Origin: Allopusillimonas ginsengisoli
GTDB lineage: Bacteria; Pseudomonadota; Gammaproteobacteria; Burkholderiales; Burkholderiaceae_B
Direction of reading: 5' to 3'
Assembly: GCA_005239165.1 (NCBI GenBank)
Contig: RAPG01000002.1
Span: 310,001-374,000, forward strand
DNA length: 64,000 bases
Shown one piece after another: positions 9,131 through 18,100 of the stretch. How positions within the stretch are numbered: the stretch's first letter is position 1; each line of letters opens with the position of its first letter. Both the position numbers and the translations under genes were made by a program. The notes below the pieces were generated by a model. The model saw only the letters and a list, made by a program, of their open reading frames with translations. It did not search any database and was not told where the DNA came from.

Positions 9131-10408
9131 TCAGCGATAGACCAGATCTCTAAAGAACAGAGACAGATCGGGCACATAGGTAATGATCAATAGGCTGATC
9201 AGCACGGTTACCACAAAGGGCAGCAAAGGCCTGACCAGCCGTTCCATAGACAGATTGGCCACGGCGCAGGCCGCAAACAGGTTTACACCAAATGGCGGCG
9301 TAACCATGCCCAGGGCCAGGTTGACCACCATGATGACGCCAAAATGCGCGGGGTCGATACCAAACTGCATGGCCACTGGCAGCAAAAGCGGAGCAAGCAC
9401 CACAATCGAGGCAGAGGTTTCAATAAACATGCCAATGAAAAACAGGGCAACGTTAATGCCCATTAAAAAGGTGTATTTGTCACTGAAAATTAGGCTGAGC
9501 CAGTTTCCGAGTGCCGCGGGCACCCCGGCCCGGTTGAGCAGAAATCCGAAAACCCCTGCATTGGCAATTACGAACATGATGACCGCAGTCGAAATGACCG
9601 AGCGGTGCAGCACGAGCGAGAGCGTTTTGAGCGTAAGCCTGCGGTAAATGAAGATGCCCACGATCAATGCGTACACCACGGCCACGGCGGAGGCCTCTGT
9701 CGGCGTGAATACGCCCCCGTATATACCGCCAAGAATAATGCCGGGCATCAACAATGCCAGCCAGGCTCGCTTGAGTGCGGGCCAAAGCGCCAGCCTGCCG
9801 ACGCCGTCGTTCTTGCCGTAGCCGTGTCTGCGCGCGTAGAGCCAGACGTAAAACATAAGGCTGAGGCCGATCAGAATGCCAGGACCTATGCCGGCGATGA
9901 AAAGTTCGCCAACCGACGTATCGGTAGACACAGCGAACAGAATCATGGGAATAGACGGCGGAATAATCACACCAAGCTCGGCAGCGGATGCCTGCAGTGA
10001 GGCAGCAAACGGCTTGGGATAGCCAACTTTGACCATGGCTGGAATCAGAATAGCGCCGACCGCAAAGGTCGTCGCGACGCTGGAGCCGGCCACGGCGGCA
10101 AAAATCATGCAGGTCAGCACACAGGCGCAGGCCAGCCCACCCTGCATGCCGCCGACCAGGCTCTTGGCAAAATCAACCATGCGCTCGGAGATGCCGCCGG
10201 CTTCCATGAGGTTGCCCGCCAGAATAAAAAATGGCACGGCCACCAGCGGGTATTTATCGAGCGAGGCATAAATTTGCTGGGCAATAACCAGCCATGTCAT
10301 TTGCCCATCGAACCCGACGCCGAGCATGCTCGACAGACCAATCGACACCGCCACCGGCACCGACAGCCCGAAAAACAGCAACATCGAAACAACCATCAAC
10401 TGCGGCAT
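9131..10408 (-). CDS. dctM: TRAP transporter large membrane subunit
   Basis: Seen: 425 residues with about twelve hydrophobic segments and the family motifs GNLMEAGGISERM, AELGVIIPPSIPM and NLALGMVTPPFGVNLF. Known: DctM of tripartite ATP-independent periplasmic transporters, the ion-coupled transport subunit of the inner membrane. It is last in the dctP-dctQ-dctM order on the minus strand, 57 bases after dctQ, consistent with one operon. Substrates of this class are usually C4-dicarboxylates, sugar acids or other carboxylates. The neighbour gntK hints at a sugar acid, but nothing in this subunit fixes the ligand. Confidence 0.92.
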   Translation of the reverse strand: MPQLMVVSMLLFFGLSVPVAVSIGLSSMLGVGFDGQMTWLVIAQQIYASLDKYPLVAVPFFILAGNLMEAGGISERMVDFAKSLVGGMQGGLACACVLTCMIFAAVAGSSVATTFAVGAILIPAMVKVGYPKPFAASLQASAAELGVIIPPSIPMILFAVSTDTSVGELFIAGIGPGILIGLSLMFYVWLYARRHGYGKNDGVGRLALWPALKRAWLALLMPGIILGGIYGGVFTPTEASAVAVVYALIVGIFIYRRLTLKTLSLVLHRSVISTAVIMFVIANAGVFGFLLNRAGVPAALGNWLSLIFSDKYTFLMGINVALFFIGMFIETSASIVVLAPLLLPVAMQFGIDPAHFGVIMVVNLALGMVTPPFGVNLFAACAVANLSMERLVRPLLPFVVTVLISLLIITYVPDLSLFFRDLVYR

Positions 10409-10465
10409 AGATTCACCTGGTGCATTGGAAAATAACGTGTCTCGTCACGATGCAAAGCACCCTGT

Positions 10466-10993
10466 TTACAGTGTGGTCTCATCAACCACCGCCTCATGCG
10501 GGCCTTCGGCCCAATAGGCGATAACCGCCAGTATGGCAAGCGTGGCACCAATGGGAATGGCAATGTAGATCCACGAAATCGACATCTCGAGGCTGGGCGT
10601 GGTCTGAAACCGCACCCGATACGTCATCTGAGCGCCCACCCAGGCCAGAAAGCCGAGAAAGCCAACGCAGATAACGAGAATGACGTGTTCCAGACGACGC
10701 TTGTTGCGCGACCCCAGAAAACCATGAAGCATTTCAACGCTCAGCATGGCTCCGTGCCTGAACGCCAGCACAATGCCCAGCATGACTGTCCAGATCAGCG
10801 CTGCACGCGTCCAGGCTTCGCTCCAGTCTGCCGGTGATTCAAGCACAAAACGTGCAATCACCTGATAAAAGCCCGCCGCCACCGCTGACAGCAGCAGAAG
10901 CTGGGTGAGCACAGAGACCAGTCGGAATAGTGTTCTGTCTAAGAAACGGAAAAAAGCCAAGATTGTGTCCTGTTGTGTTCCCACACGGGCCAT
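10466..10993 (-). CDS. dctQ: TRAP transporter small membrane subunit
   Basis: Seen: about 175 residues with four hydrophobic segments and the DctQ signature around SPADWSEAWTRAALIWTVML and RHGAMLSVEML. Known: the small subunit bridges DctM and the solute-binding protein in TRAP transporters. Start is uncertain: the frame is open to 11053, but I prefer the ATG at 10993 (MARVGTQQD), which leaves a short cytoplasmic tail before the first helix. No clear ribosome site precedes either start. It lies between dctP (114 bases upstream) and dctM. Confidence 0.87.
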   Translation of the reverse strand: MARVGTQQDTILAFFRFLDRTLFRLVSVLTQLLLLSAVAAGFYQVIARFVLESPADWSEAWTRAALIWTVMLGIVLAFRHGAMLSVEMLHGFLGSRNKRRLEHVILVICVGFLGFLAWVGAQMTYRVRFQTTPSLEMSISWIYIAIPIGATLAILAVIAYWAEGPHEAVVDETTL

Positions 10994-11107
10994 GAGGCCG
11001 TGGTACGGCCTGACCGGCCGTGCCCCGGCCATTGTGTACCGGACGCCAGGCACAGCGCCTTAAGGGATTTTGCCCGACCGGCGCTGAACGCCGGTCGGTT
11101 GCTGCGC

Positions 11108-12082
11108 TTACTGTGTGTTGCGAATGGATTCGACCAGCTCTTTACCGAATTTTTTGTAGTACTCGGGATAGACCGGCTCAACGGCCTTCACAAAGGCCTC
11201 ATGGTCAACAGTATTGACCTGCATGCCTTCTTTTTTAAGCTGATCAACGCCGCTCTTTTCAATATCGTCAACGTACTGGCGCATGGCGACGGCCGCTTCG
11301 TGGCCAGCTTCGTCAAAGTGCTTTTTCTCGTCGTCAGAAAGCTTGTTATAGGCATCAGGCGACATCAGCACCAGGGCCGGGCCATAAACGTGGGCCGTCA
11401 GCGACAGATACTTTTGCAGCTGTGACAGCTTGGCTGAGACAATGACCGACAATGGGTTTTCTTGCCCGTCTATCGTGCCTTGCTGCAAAGCCGTAGCGAC
11501 CTCTGGCCAGGCCATAGGCGTGGCCAGAACGCCCATTTTGCGGAAGGCGGCAATATGGATGGGGTTTTCAGTGGTGCGAATTTTCAGGCCCTTGGCATCT
11601 TCAGGCGTATGGACAGGCCGCACATTATTGGTAAGGTGACGAAAGCCCTGCTCGCCCCAGGCCAGCGCAATCAGACCGCGCTTGGGGAAGGCTTTGAGCA
11701 TGTTCTGGCCGATGTCGCCATCCAGCACCTTGCGTGCGTGGGCCAGGTCACGGAACAGAAACGGTATGTCGAAGACACCGGTTTCAGGCACGAAATTAAG
11801 CGTTGCCCCTGTTGACACAATGGCCAGATCAATCGTGCCAAGCTGCAGGCCTTCGATGACCTCGCGCTCACCACCCAGCGCACTGTTGGGGAATTGCTCA
11901 AGCGTGTATTTACCGTCTTTCTCGATAGACTTGGCGAAGGCCTTGGCGCCGGCACCGTAGTGCGAGTCAACCGACAGCGCATACGCCATCTTGAGGTTGG
12001 TCTGCGCCAGCGCAGGGCCGGCCGCAAACACACCTGCCACTGACAAAGCCAGCATCCATTTTGATAATTTCGATTTGTGCAT
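11108..12082 (-). CDS. dctP: TRAP transporter solute-binding protein
   Basis: Seen: a cleavable signal peptide (MHKSKLSKWMLALS to ALA, cut before QTN), then motifs of the DctP family: FPNSALGGEREVIEGLQLG, GATLNFVPETGVFDIPFLF, and the arginine-bearing NNVRPVHTPEDAKGLKIR. Known: periplasmic receptor of TRAP transporters; a conserved arginine (here in LKIRTTENP) pairs with the substrate carboxylate. Start: of two adjacent ATG codons (12085, 12082) I take 12082, since GGGGA is then at better spacing. It is the first gene of dctPQM. Inferred ligand: an organic acid, perhaps gluconate-like given gntK. Confidence 0.92.
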   Translation of the reverse strand: MHKSKLSKWMLALSVAGVFAAGPALAQTNLKMAYALSVDSHYGAGAKAFAKSIEKDGKYTLEQFPNSALGGEREVIEGLQLGTIDLAIVSTGATLNFVPETGVFDIPFLFRDLAHARKVLDGDIGQNMLKAFPKRGLIALAWGEQGFRHLTNNVRPVHTPEDAKGLKIRTTENPIHIAAFRKMGVLATPMAWPEVATALQQGTIDGQENPLSVIVSAKLSQLQKYLSLTAHVYGPALVLMSPDAYNKLSDDEKKHFDEAGHEAAVAMRQYVDDIEKSGVDQLKKEGMQVNTVDHEAFVKAVEPVYPEYYKKFGKELVESIRNTQ

Positions 12083-12479
12083 CATTTCCCCAACACGTAA
12101 AAATAAAACTTTGACCCTGGATAATAAGCCAGCCGTAGCATGAGCGCTCTCAAACAACAAGCGGCGACATGGCGTGGCAATGCATAGCAGGCCGAACCCT
12201 AGGGTTATACAGGAATAAGCATGGGCAGAGTATTGGGGTTTTCTATTGATGCGGCCAGGCTAAGTGCGCTGGCCTGACCTGAATCCGACAGCCGCTCTGG
12301 GCAGATGTAACGCAAGCTCTGTCTAAGCTCGAAGTCGGCTTTCCCGGTACAGAATCCGTGCAGCGTGGGTGCAGCCTTTGTGTGGACGGCTGGCAGTGAA
12401 CCAGCGCAGCGGTGGTGGGACGCCCTTCTGGGCGGCTGGCACCGCATCAGCGCAGGCCGGCACCTGCCGGCGTTATCGT
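12083..12479. other. Intergenic stretch between ilvB-like gene and dctPQM
   Basis: About 400 bases without a supported gene. It includes the promoter side of dctP. A stem GGCCAG...CTGGCC lies near 12253-12275 and a GCCGGC-acct-GCCGGC hairpin near 12453-12468, just downstream of the ilvB-like stop and possibly ending its transcript, though without a T run. An 80-codon minus frame (12205-12447) has no family resemblance and no ribosome site. No ilvN/ilvH small-subunit gene is present. Confidence 0.6.
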
Positions 12480-14267
12480 CTAGTCTTCAACGTACCAGGT
12501 ATCTTCCGACAGCATGACCTGCTGATGGCCGTAGCCGGCGGGCATCATGGGAAAACAGTTTTCCTGTGCCAGCACCACCACGTCGAGAAAGAAAGGCCCG
12601 TCATAGGCCAGACACTCGGCCAGGGCCGCATCAAGGTCTGCAGGGTTTTCAACACGCGCAGCGCCCCAGCCAAAGGCTTTGGCAAGCGCCACGAAGTCGG
12701 GTATTGACGCGTTATAGCTGTGGCTGTAACGACCCTCGTGAATGAGTTCTTGCCACTGCCGCACCATGCCCATATGCCCGTTATTGCACAATACAACTTT
12801 TACAGGCGTGCGATGCTGGCTGGCGGTGGCCAGCTCCTGGATGTTCATGAGAATGGACGCGTCGCCGCTTACGCAGACGACGGGCTTGTCGGGATGGCCA
12901 ATCTGCGCGCCAATGGCGGCGGGCAGGCCATAGCCCATGGTGCCCGCACCGCCTGATGTCAGCCAGCGATTGGGGCGGTTGAATTTGATGTACTGGGCTG
13001 CCCACATCTGGTGCTGGCCCACATCGGTAGAGATAATGGCGTCGGTGCCGTCCAGCGCGTGATCAAGCCGCTGCATGAGGTGTTGCGGCAAAATATGCTC
13101 GCTCGTTGGCTGCACATTCAGGCATTGCTTGGCACGCCACACTGAAATACGCTGCCACCAGGCATCGAGCTGGCCGTCTTTGCGCGGTATCTGCATCATT
13201 TCTTTGCGCAAGGCTCGCAGCATGGGGTAGCAATCCCCTACCAGCGCAACGTCGGCGCGCACCACTTTGTTGATGGATGCCGGGTCGATATCGATATGGA
13301 TTTTGGCGGCGTGCGGGCAAAAATCAGAAAGACGACCTGTAATGCGGTCATCAAACCGGGCACCCACGCAGATGATGAGATCGGCATGGTGCATGGCCTG
13401 GTTGGCTTCAAGGGTGCCGTGCATGCCCAGCATGCCCAGAAACAAAGGGTCGTCGGCAGGGAAGGCGCCCAGGCCCATCAGCGTCAGGGTGCATGGTGCC
13501 CCTGTGTCTTGAACCAGTGATGAAAATGCATGGCAGGCGTCTATGCCTGAATTAATGAGTCCGCCCCCACCATAAAAAACCGGCCGCTTGGCGCCGGCGA
13601 TCAGCGCCGCAGCACGCTTTATGGCCGCTTCGGTCGCAGGGCCTGTGGTCTCGATGGCCTCGGGCGTATCGTCGGCCTCCGCAGCAGTCAGGGTTTCGTC
13701 AGGAACCAGACCAATCTGTATATCCTTGGGAAAATCAAGCAGCACCGGGCCCGGACGACCCTGCGTGGTAAGGCGGTATGCCTTGGCGGCCAGCCCGGCG
13801 ACATCTTCGGTTCGCCTTATTTGTGCATTCCATTTCGTCACAGGCCTTGAAATGCCGATGGCATCGCATTCCTGGAAGGCGTCGGTGCCGATGGCGCTGG
13901 TAGCCACCTGACCGCTGATGCACAGCACCGGTATGGAGTCGCACATGGCATCGAGCAGGCCTGTGGTGGTGTTGGACATGCCTGGCCCCGAGGTAACTAC
14001 CACCACACCAGGCTTGCCGGTGGAGCGGGCATAACCTTCAGCCGCATGCACGGCGCCCTGCTCGTGTCTGACCAGAACATGCCGTATGCGCGATTCTGAA
14101 TACAGGGCATCATAAAGCGGCAGCACTGCACCACCCGGATAGCCAAAAATCGTGTCGACACCATGAGCGACAAGGGTTTCTAACAAGGCCTGGGCACCAT
14201 TGCGACTGAGCGGTTCATTCAGGGCGGGTGCACCTTCGCGGGTGAGTGGTTCGGTAGTAGTATTCAC
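12480..14267 (-). CDS. ilvB: Acetolactate synthase, catalytic subunit (orphan)
   Basis: Seen: 595 residues with an N-terminal ThDP glutamate region ([17 protein letters not shown]), a central FAD/ThDP domain ([11 protein letters not shown]) and the C-terminal [15 protein letters not shown] and [11 protein letters not shown] motifs. Known: acetohydroxyacid synthase large subunits join pyruvate with pyruvate or 2-ketobutyrate for branched-chain amino acid synthesis; the MVRQWQE block is typical of the anabolic form. The regulatory subunit gene normally follows directly but is not here; the next 400 bases carry no ACT-domain frame. Inferred: either a second isozyme borrowing a small subunit encoded elsewhere, or a feedback-insensitive enzyme. 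The N-terminal 15 residues are unlike the family core and may be a variable tail. Confidence 0.9.
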   Translation of the reverse strand: MNTTTEPLTREGAPALNEPLSRNGAQALLETLVAHGVDTIFGYPGGAVLPLYDALYSESRIRHVLVRHEQGAVHAAEGYARSTGKPGVVVVTSGPGMSNTTTGLLDAMCDSIPVLCISGQVATSAIGTDAFQECDAIGISRPVTKWNAQIRRTEDVAGLAAKAYRLTTQGRPGPVLLDFPKDIQIGLVPDETLTAAEADDTPEAIETTGPATEAAIKRAAALIAGAKRPVFYGGGGLINSGIDACHAFSSLVQDTGAPCTLTLMGLGAFPADDPLFLGMLGMHGTLEANQAMHHADLIICVGARFDDRITGRLSDFCPHAAKIHIDIDPASINKVVRADVALVGDCYPMLRALRKEMMQIPRKDGQLDAWWQRISVWRAKQCLNVQPTSEHILPQHLMQRLDHALDGTDAIISTDVGQHQMWAAQYIKFNRPNRWLTSGGAGTMGYGLPAAIGAQIGHPDKPVVCVSGDASILMNIQELATASQHRTPVKVVLCNNGHMGMVRQWQELIHEGRYSHSYNASIPDFVALAKAFGWGAARVENPADLDAALAECLAYDGPFFLDVVVLAQENCFPMMPAGYGHQQVMLSEDTWYVED

Positions 14268-14353
14268 AGCGTCACACGTAATTTAATAAGATGTCAGGTT
14301 ATTCAAGTGTATTCTTTTTCACCACAGGCCGAAGACAGGGCGGAAAGCACAGC

Positions 14354-14851
14354 ATGAGTTCAGAAAAAAACAGATGGCACAGTGTCAGAAAATCAACCCT
14401 GCATGGCAAGGGCGTGTTTGCGGCCGTTGACATCCCGCAAGGCACACAACTGCTGGAATACAAGGGCAAGCGCATCACCCCCGAAGAGGCTGATGACATG
14501 CACCCGGTCAACCCCGACGACCCGTTTCACACGTTTTTCTTTTCGCTGAGCAACGGCAAGGTGATTGATGGTGGTACGCGCGGCAACGACGCACGCTGGA
14601 TCAACCATTCGTGTGCGCCCAACTGCGAGGCGCAGGAAAACGAAGCTGGCAGCAAGGTGCATATTGTTGCGCTCGAAGACATTGCCGCCGGCACAGAGCT
14701 GTTTTACGACTACGGCCTGGTGATGGATGAGCGCCTTACCCGCAAACTGAAAAAGCAGTATCAGTGCCTGTGCGGCGCTCCCGCCTGTCGGGGCACCATG
14801 CTCGCGCTGCCGCCTGCGCGCAAACAGAAAGCCCAGAACAGTAAAGAATAA
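14354..14851 (+). CDS. SET domain protein-lysine methyltransferase-like
   Basis: Seen: 165 residues carrying an almost complete SET fold: HGKGVFAAVDIPQGT (SET-N), the cofactor/knot motif RWINHSCAPNCE, then ELFYDYG, and a post-SET CLCGAPACRG with three cysteines. Known: SET domains transfer methyl from S-adenosylmethionine to lysine; short stand-alone bacterial forms occur in Burkholderiales, Xanthomonadales and Chlamydiae. The start at 14354 (ATG, MSSEKNRW) is preferred to 14291, which adds unlikely residues. It is divergent from ilvB with 86 bases between starts. Target protein unknown; a basic C-terminal tail (ARKQKAQNSKE) could aid nucleic-acid or protein binding. Confidence 0.88.
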   Translation: MSSEKNRWHSVRKSTLHGKGVFAAVDIPQGTQLLEYKGKRITPEEADDMHPVNPDDPFHTFFFSLSNGKVIDGGTRGNDARWINHSCAPNCEAQENEAGSKVHIVALEDIAAGTELFYDYGLVMDERLTRKLKKQYQCLCGAPACRGTMLALPPARKQKAQNSKE

Positions 14852-15050
14852 GAAAGGGTTTGTCGGCGTGCTTCAGAACTCTGCGCCTTCAGCCGTCACG
14901 TGCAACATAAGAATTAGAGCTCAGGTTTTCGTTGCCTTGGGCGGCGGAGATTGGCGAATACTTGGTTAGCTGTTTGCCAACACATGCCCAGGACAAGCCA
15001 GGGTTTGGCTTTTCGCTGTAGTTAGCGCGCGGAGCTTGCCGAGCATTTAG

Positions 15051-15563
15051 TCAGCCCGCATCAGCACTGGCGGCAATCTGAGCCAGACATGTTTGCGCAT
15101 CGCCCTGCACCACGTTTGCCGTGCACGCAATCATGAGGTTAAGGCTTAGCCCAAAATCTTCAACCGTAAAGCCCTGGTCGTCGACAATGCGCCGCCTGCC
15201 GGCCTCTTGCTCCTCGTGCGACCCCACCTGGGCTACCAGCGAACGGATTTCATCGGTATAGGCCCACACCGCGTGGCCCAGCGCCACCCCGTAGCCCACC
15301 TCGAATACCGTGCCTGAATCAGGCTCATGCCCGCGAAAGGCATTGAGGTTGGCCATGACGATATTAGCCTCACGAATTAGTTGCAGGTTGGCATCGCAAA
15401 TCCACTGCGCCAGCGCCTTGCCGGTTAAATGTGGCGGTGCGCAGTTATCCAGCGGGTAGAGACCAGTAAACCCGACCTTCTCACAAAGCCGTTTGAGGTA
15501 CTCGCCATGCTCGACGGCATCGGGCCGGAACACATCAAAACCGGCCAGATAGATTTTTTTCAT
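15051..15563 (-). CDS. Nucleoside 2-deoxyribosyltransferase family protein
   Basis: Seen: 170 residues beginning MKKIYLAGFDVFRPDA and containing FRGHEPDSGTVFEVGYG. Known: the YLAGP/DVF start and the D-x-GT-x-FE-x-G block, whose glutamate is the nucleophile, mark the nucleoside 2-deoxyribosyltransferase fold, which exchanges bases between deoxynucleosides or hydrolyses the N-glycosidic bond. Length matches the family. Inferred: nucleoside salvage or sanitation; it lies 750 bases from AMP nucleosidase and near the purine pathway. The stop-to-neighbour gap (14852-15050) shows no gene. Confidence 0.85.
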   Translation of the reverse strand: MKKIYLAGFDVFRPDAVEHGEYLKRLCEKVGFTGLYPLDNCAPPHLTGKALAQWICDANLQLIREANIVMANLNAFRGHEPDSGTVFEVGYGVALGHAVWAYTDEIRSLVAQVGSHEEQEAGRRRIVDDQGFTVEDFGLSLNLMIACTANVVQGDAQTCLAQIAASADAG

Positions 15564-15808
15564 GGCCGTTCTTCCTTAAGTTTTGTGTGCCTTCAGGCTT
15601 CATGCACGCCGTACACAGGCGTGGCCAGCCTGGCACGAGCACCCTTCAAGATGGGCGAAAAACACACGCTACGCATTGCCATCGCCGCGTCTCGCAGAGA
15701 CGATACATGTAAGCACGAATAGTACAACGGCTGGCTTGAGGTGATCGCTATGGGCTGGCCATTTAACGAAACTGCTTATTGATCTAAATTCGTAAATAAA
15801 CGAAAATA

Positions 15809-15967
15809 ATGCATTACCAGATCGTACATTACCTGACTGCAGGCAAGAACAAAGACCTTTACATAGAATGGCTACAACGCCTGCGCGACAACACCACCAA
15901 AATTGCCGTCATCCGACGCTGGAACGACTGGAATCAAAGAGGCAGCAATGAGAAGCAAACCAAATAG
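15809..15967 (+). pseudogene. Remnant of RelE/HigB-type toxin (C-terminus lost)
   Basis: Seen: a 52-codon frame from ATG at 15809 that reads ...DLYIEWLQRLRDNTTKIAVIRRW, then NDWNQRG and a stop at 15967, overlapping the next gene. Known: COG3657-type addiction-module toxins are about 95-105 residues and share the pattern FxxWLxxLRDxxxxxxIxxRIxRLxxGNxGD. Here the match stops at RRW and the RNase-bearing second half is absent. Inferred: an internal deletion fused the toxin's first third to sequence just ahead of the antitoxin, leaving it inactive. Too short to be confident that no related intact micro-protein is meant. Confidence 0.6.
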
Positions 15968-16256
15968 CGAAGCCATGGCCGACCTGTACCGCAGCGATCC
16001 TGCGCTCGCACTCGACGTCATCAATGCCATACTCGAAGACGGCGACCAGGCTGAGCTGTTGTCTGTGCTGCGTCAGCTCGCCCAGGCGTTTGGCGGTGTG
16101 CAGGCGGTGGCCGAGCAGGCCCATCTAAACCCCACCCAGCTTTATCGCACGCTCTCGCCACAGGGTAACCCTGCACTCAGCAGCCTGACCGCCATACTTA
16201 AAGCGATGGGGCTGCAACTTGCGGTACGGCCATTGGCTACTTCATGCAGCGCCTGA
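15948..16256 (+). CDS. HigA-like addiction-module antitoxin (COG3636)
   Basis: Seen: 102 residues with a C-terminal helix-turn-helix FGGVQAVAEQAHLNPTQLYR followed by SPQGNPALSSLTAILKAMG. Known: this pattern is the COG3636 antitoxin family, DNA-binding partners of RelE/HigB-like toxins, normally encoded directly after the toxin. Start at 15948 has AAAGAGG upstream, better than 15903. The preceding toxin frame is truncated, so this antitoxin appears to be solitary. Inferred: it may still repress its own promoter or neutralise a related toxin elsewhere. Confidence 0.82.
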   Translation: MRSKPNSEAMADLYRSDPALALDVINAILEDGDQAELLSVLRQLAQAFGGVQAVAEQAHLNPTQLYRTLSPQGNPALSSLTAILKAMGLQLAVRPLATSCSA

Positions 16257-16310
16257 TACCGGCTGGCCTGCCGGCAATGACAACAGTGGCGCGGCGAGCG
16301 CACCGTCTGT

Positions 16311-17819
16311 TTATTTAAACGCCGTCTCGATAAAACTGCGAAGCTTGCGCGAATGCAGACGCTCACGCGGCATGTCGCGCAACAGTTCAAGAGCACGAAT
16401 GCCTATATGCAGGTGCTGCCCCACTTGCGAACGATAAAACTCGCTGGCCATGCCCGGCAGCTTGAGCTCACCGTGCAGAGGTTTGTCAGACACACACAGC
16501 AACGTACCGTAAGGCACTCTGAAACGAAACCCGTTGGCGGCAATGGCGGCCGATTCCATATCCATGGCGATGGCGCGACTCTGCGAAAGCTGACGCACTG
16601 GTTCGGCATTGTCGCGCAGCTCCCAGTTACGGTTATCGGTAGATGCCACCGTACCGGTGCGCATGATTTTTTTCAATTCCCAACCTTTCAGACCAGAAAC
16701 ATCTGCCACGGCCTGCTCCAGCGCTACTTGTATTTCGGCCAGCGGCGGCACCGGCACCCAGAGCGGCAGGTCTTCGTCGAGCACGTGATCTTGCCGCACA
16801 TAGCCGTGTGCAAGCACATAATCGCCCAGACGCTGGGTTGTGCGCAGGCCCGCGCAATGACCCAGCATTAGCCAGGCAGACGGGCGCAATACTGCCACGT
16901 GGTCAGTAATGGTTTTGGCGTTGGAGGGGCCAATACCGATGTTGATCAGCGTTATACCCATGTGCTGGTCACGAACCAGATGATATGACGGCATTTGCGG
17001 AATGCGTGCCAGAGGTGTGCCAATGGTTTGCGCATCAGCACCTGCCGGGGTGATTACATTGCCCGGCTCTACCAGCGCGGTATAGCCCCCGCTATCATCG
17101 CTGGCCAGGGTGGACTTGGCCCATTTGCAGAATTCATCAACGTAAAACTGATAGTTGGTAAACAGCACAAAATTCTGAAAATACTTAGGTGCGGTAGCCG
17201 TATAGTGCTGCAGCCGGTGCAGCGAATAATCAACCCGTGGCGCAGTAAACGGTGCCAGCGGCATGGGCTCGTCACGCAGCCCTACCCAGGTGCCGTTGAC
17301 AATGGCGTCATCAGTGACTGCCAGGTCAGGCACATCGAAATAGTCTCGCAGCGATTCGCCCAGCAAGGAATCCGAGTACACCCCTTCCACATTCTGCTCG
17401 CCATCGGCAAACGCAAAGTGCAATGGAATGGGCAAACTGGACTCACCCACTTCGACCGGAACGCCATGGTTTTTGACGAGCAGACCGATTTGCTCCAGCA
17501 GATAGTCGGCGTACAGCCCCGGCTGCGTGACTGTCGTTGTGTAAGTGCCTGGCTCGATGAGGTGGCCGTAGGACAGGCGGCTGTCGACTTCTTGGTAAGT
17601 ATCGACCTTGATACGCAATGCGGGGTAATAAGCCCGCACGCGACGACGTTGCGCCATGTCGCCGCTGACATACTTGCTAAACGCGTCGCGGATAAAGGCG
17701 GTATTGCGATCGTAGATTTCAATCAGATGTGCCACGGCCTCTTTCGGGTCGGTAAAACTTGCGTAGGATACCGCCGGTGGAAGCAGGGCAGAGGAAAGAG
17801 AGTCAGATGAGTCGTTCAT
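16311..17819 (-). CDS. amn: AMP nucleosidase
   Basis: Seen: 502 residues with an N-terminal regulatory domain and a C-terminal nucleoside-phosphorylase-like domain containing NIGIGPSNAKTITDHVAVLRP, AIAMDMESAAIAANGFRFRVP and LCVSDKPLHGELK. Known: Amn hydrolyses AMP to adenine and ribose 5-phosphate, balancing the adenylate pool; family length about 480-500. Monocistronic, divergent from an AEC transporter. Inferred link: adenine can enter the purine breakdown route encoded 3-16 kb downstream only after deamination, for which no gene is in this window. Confidence 0.95.
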   Translation of the reverse strand: MNDSSDSLSSALLPPAVSYASFTDPKEAVAHLIEIYDRNTAFIRDAFSKYVSGDMAQRRRVRAYYPALRIKVDTYQEVDSRLSYGHLIEPGTYTTTVTQPGLYADYLLEQIGLLVKNHGVPVEVGESSLPIPLHFAFADGEQNVEGVYSDSLLGESLRDYFDVPDLAVTDDAIVNGTWVGLRDEPMPLAPFTAPRVDYSLHRLQHYTATAPKYFQNFVLFTNYQFYVDEFCKWAKSTLASDDSGGYTALVEPGNVITPAGADAQTIGTPLARIPQMPSYHLVRDQHMGITLINIGIGPSNAKTITDHVAVLRPSAWLMLGHCAGLRTTQRLGDYVLAHGYVRQDHVLDEDLPLWVPVPPLAEIQVALEQAVADVSGLKGWELKKIMRTGTVASTDNRNWELRDNAEPVRQLSQSRAIAMDMESAAIAANGFRFRVPYGTLLCVSDKPLHGELKLPGMASEFYRSQVGQHLHIGIRALELLRDMPRERLHSRKLRSFIETAFK

Positions 17820-17965
17820 GCTTTCTTATAAAAAATTGTTTGCGTTCAATCGTACGCGGTCTTTCCGGTAAAAAACAGTGCCACAATCAGAGCCTACCGG
17901 GCAACTGTGACAGAATTGCTAGTTGCCGCCCGGACACTGCAGGTATACATAAATACACGCAGATG

Positions 17966-17994
17966 CAGGCTGGCACAGGCTGGCACAGGCTGGT
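17966..17994. repeat. Short tandem repeat CAGGCTGGCA x2.8
   Basis: Two perfect copies and a partial third copy of a 10-mer in the amn/AEC intergenic region. At exactly one helical turn per unit it could present a phased protein site, but it may be chance slippage. The rest of 17820-18100 shows no gene. Confidence 0.6.
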
Positions 17995-18100
17995 CAGCTA
18001 GCTTACCCTGAGTGGCAAGACGTTGAATGGTCCACACGCCCAGCCCGACAAAATTTTGTTTTAATAGCTGGCATTTAGCCAAGTTTGCCGGAATCTCTTC

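Noticed and set aside
12205..12447. 80-codon minus frame that might be a short ilvN
   Set aside because: No ACT-domain pattern (no GIL-R or similar); Pro/Arg-rich and without a start site.
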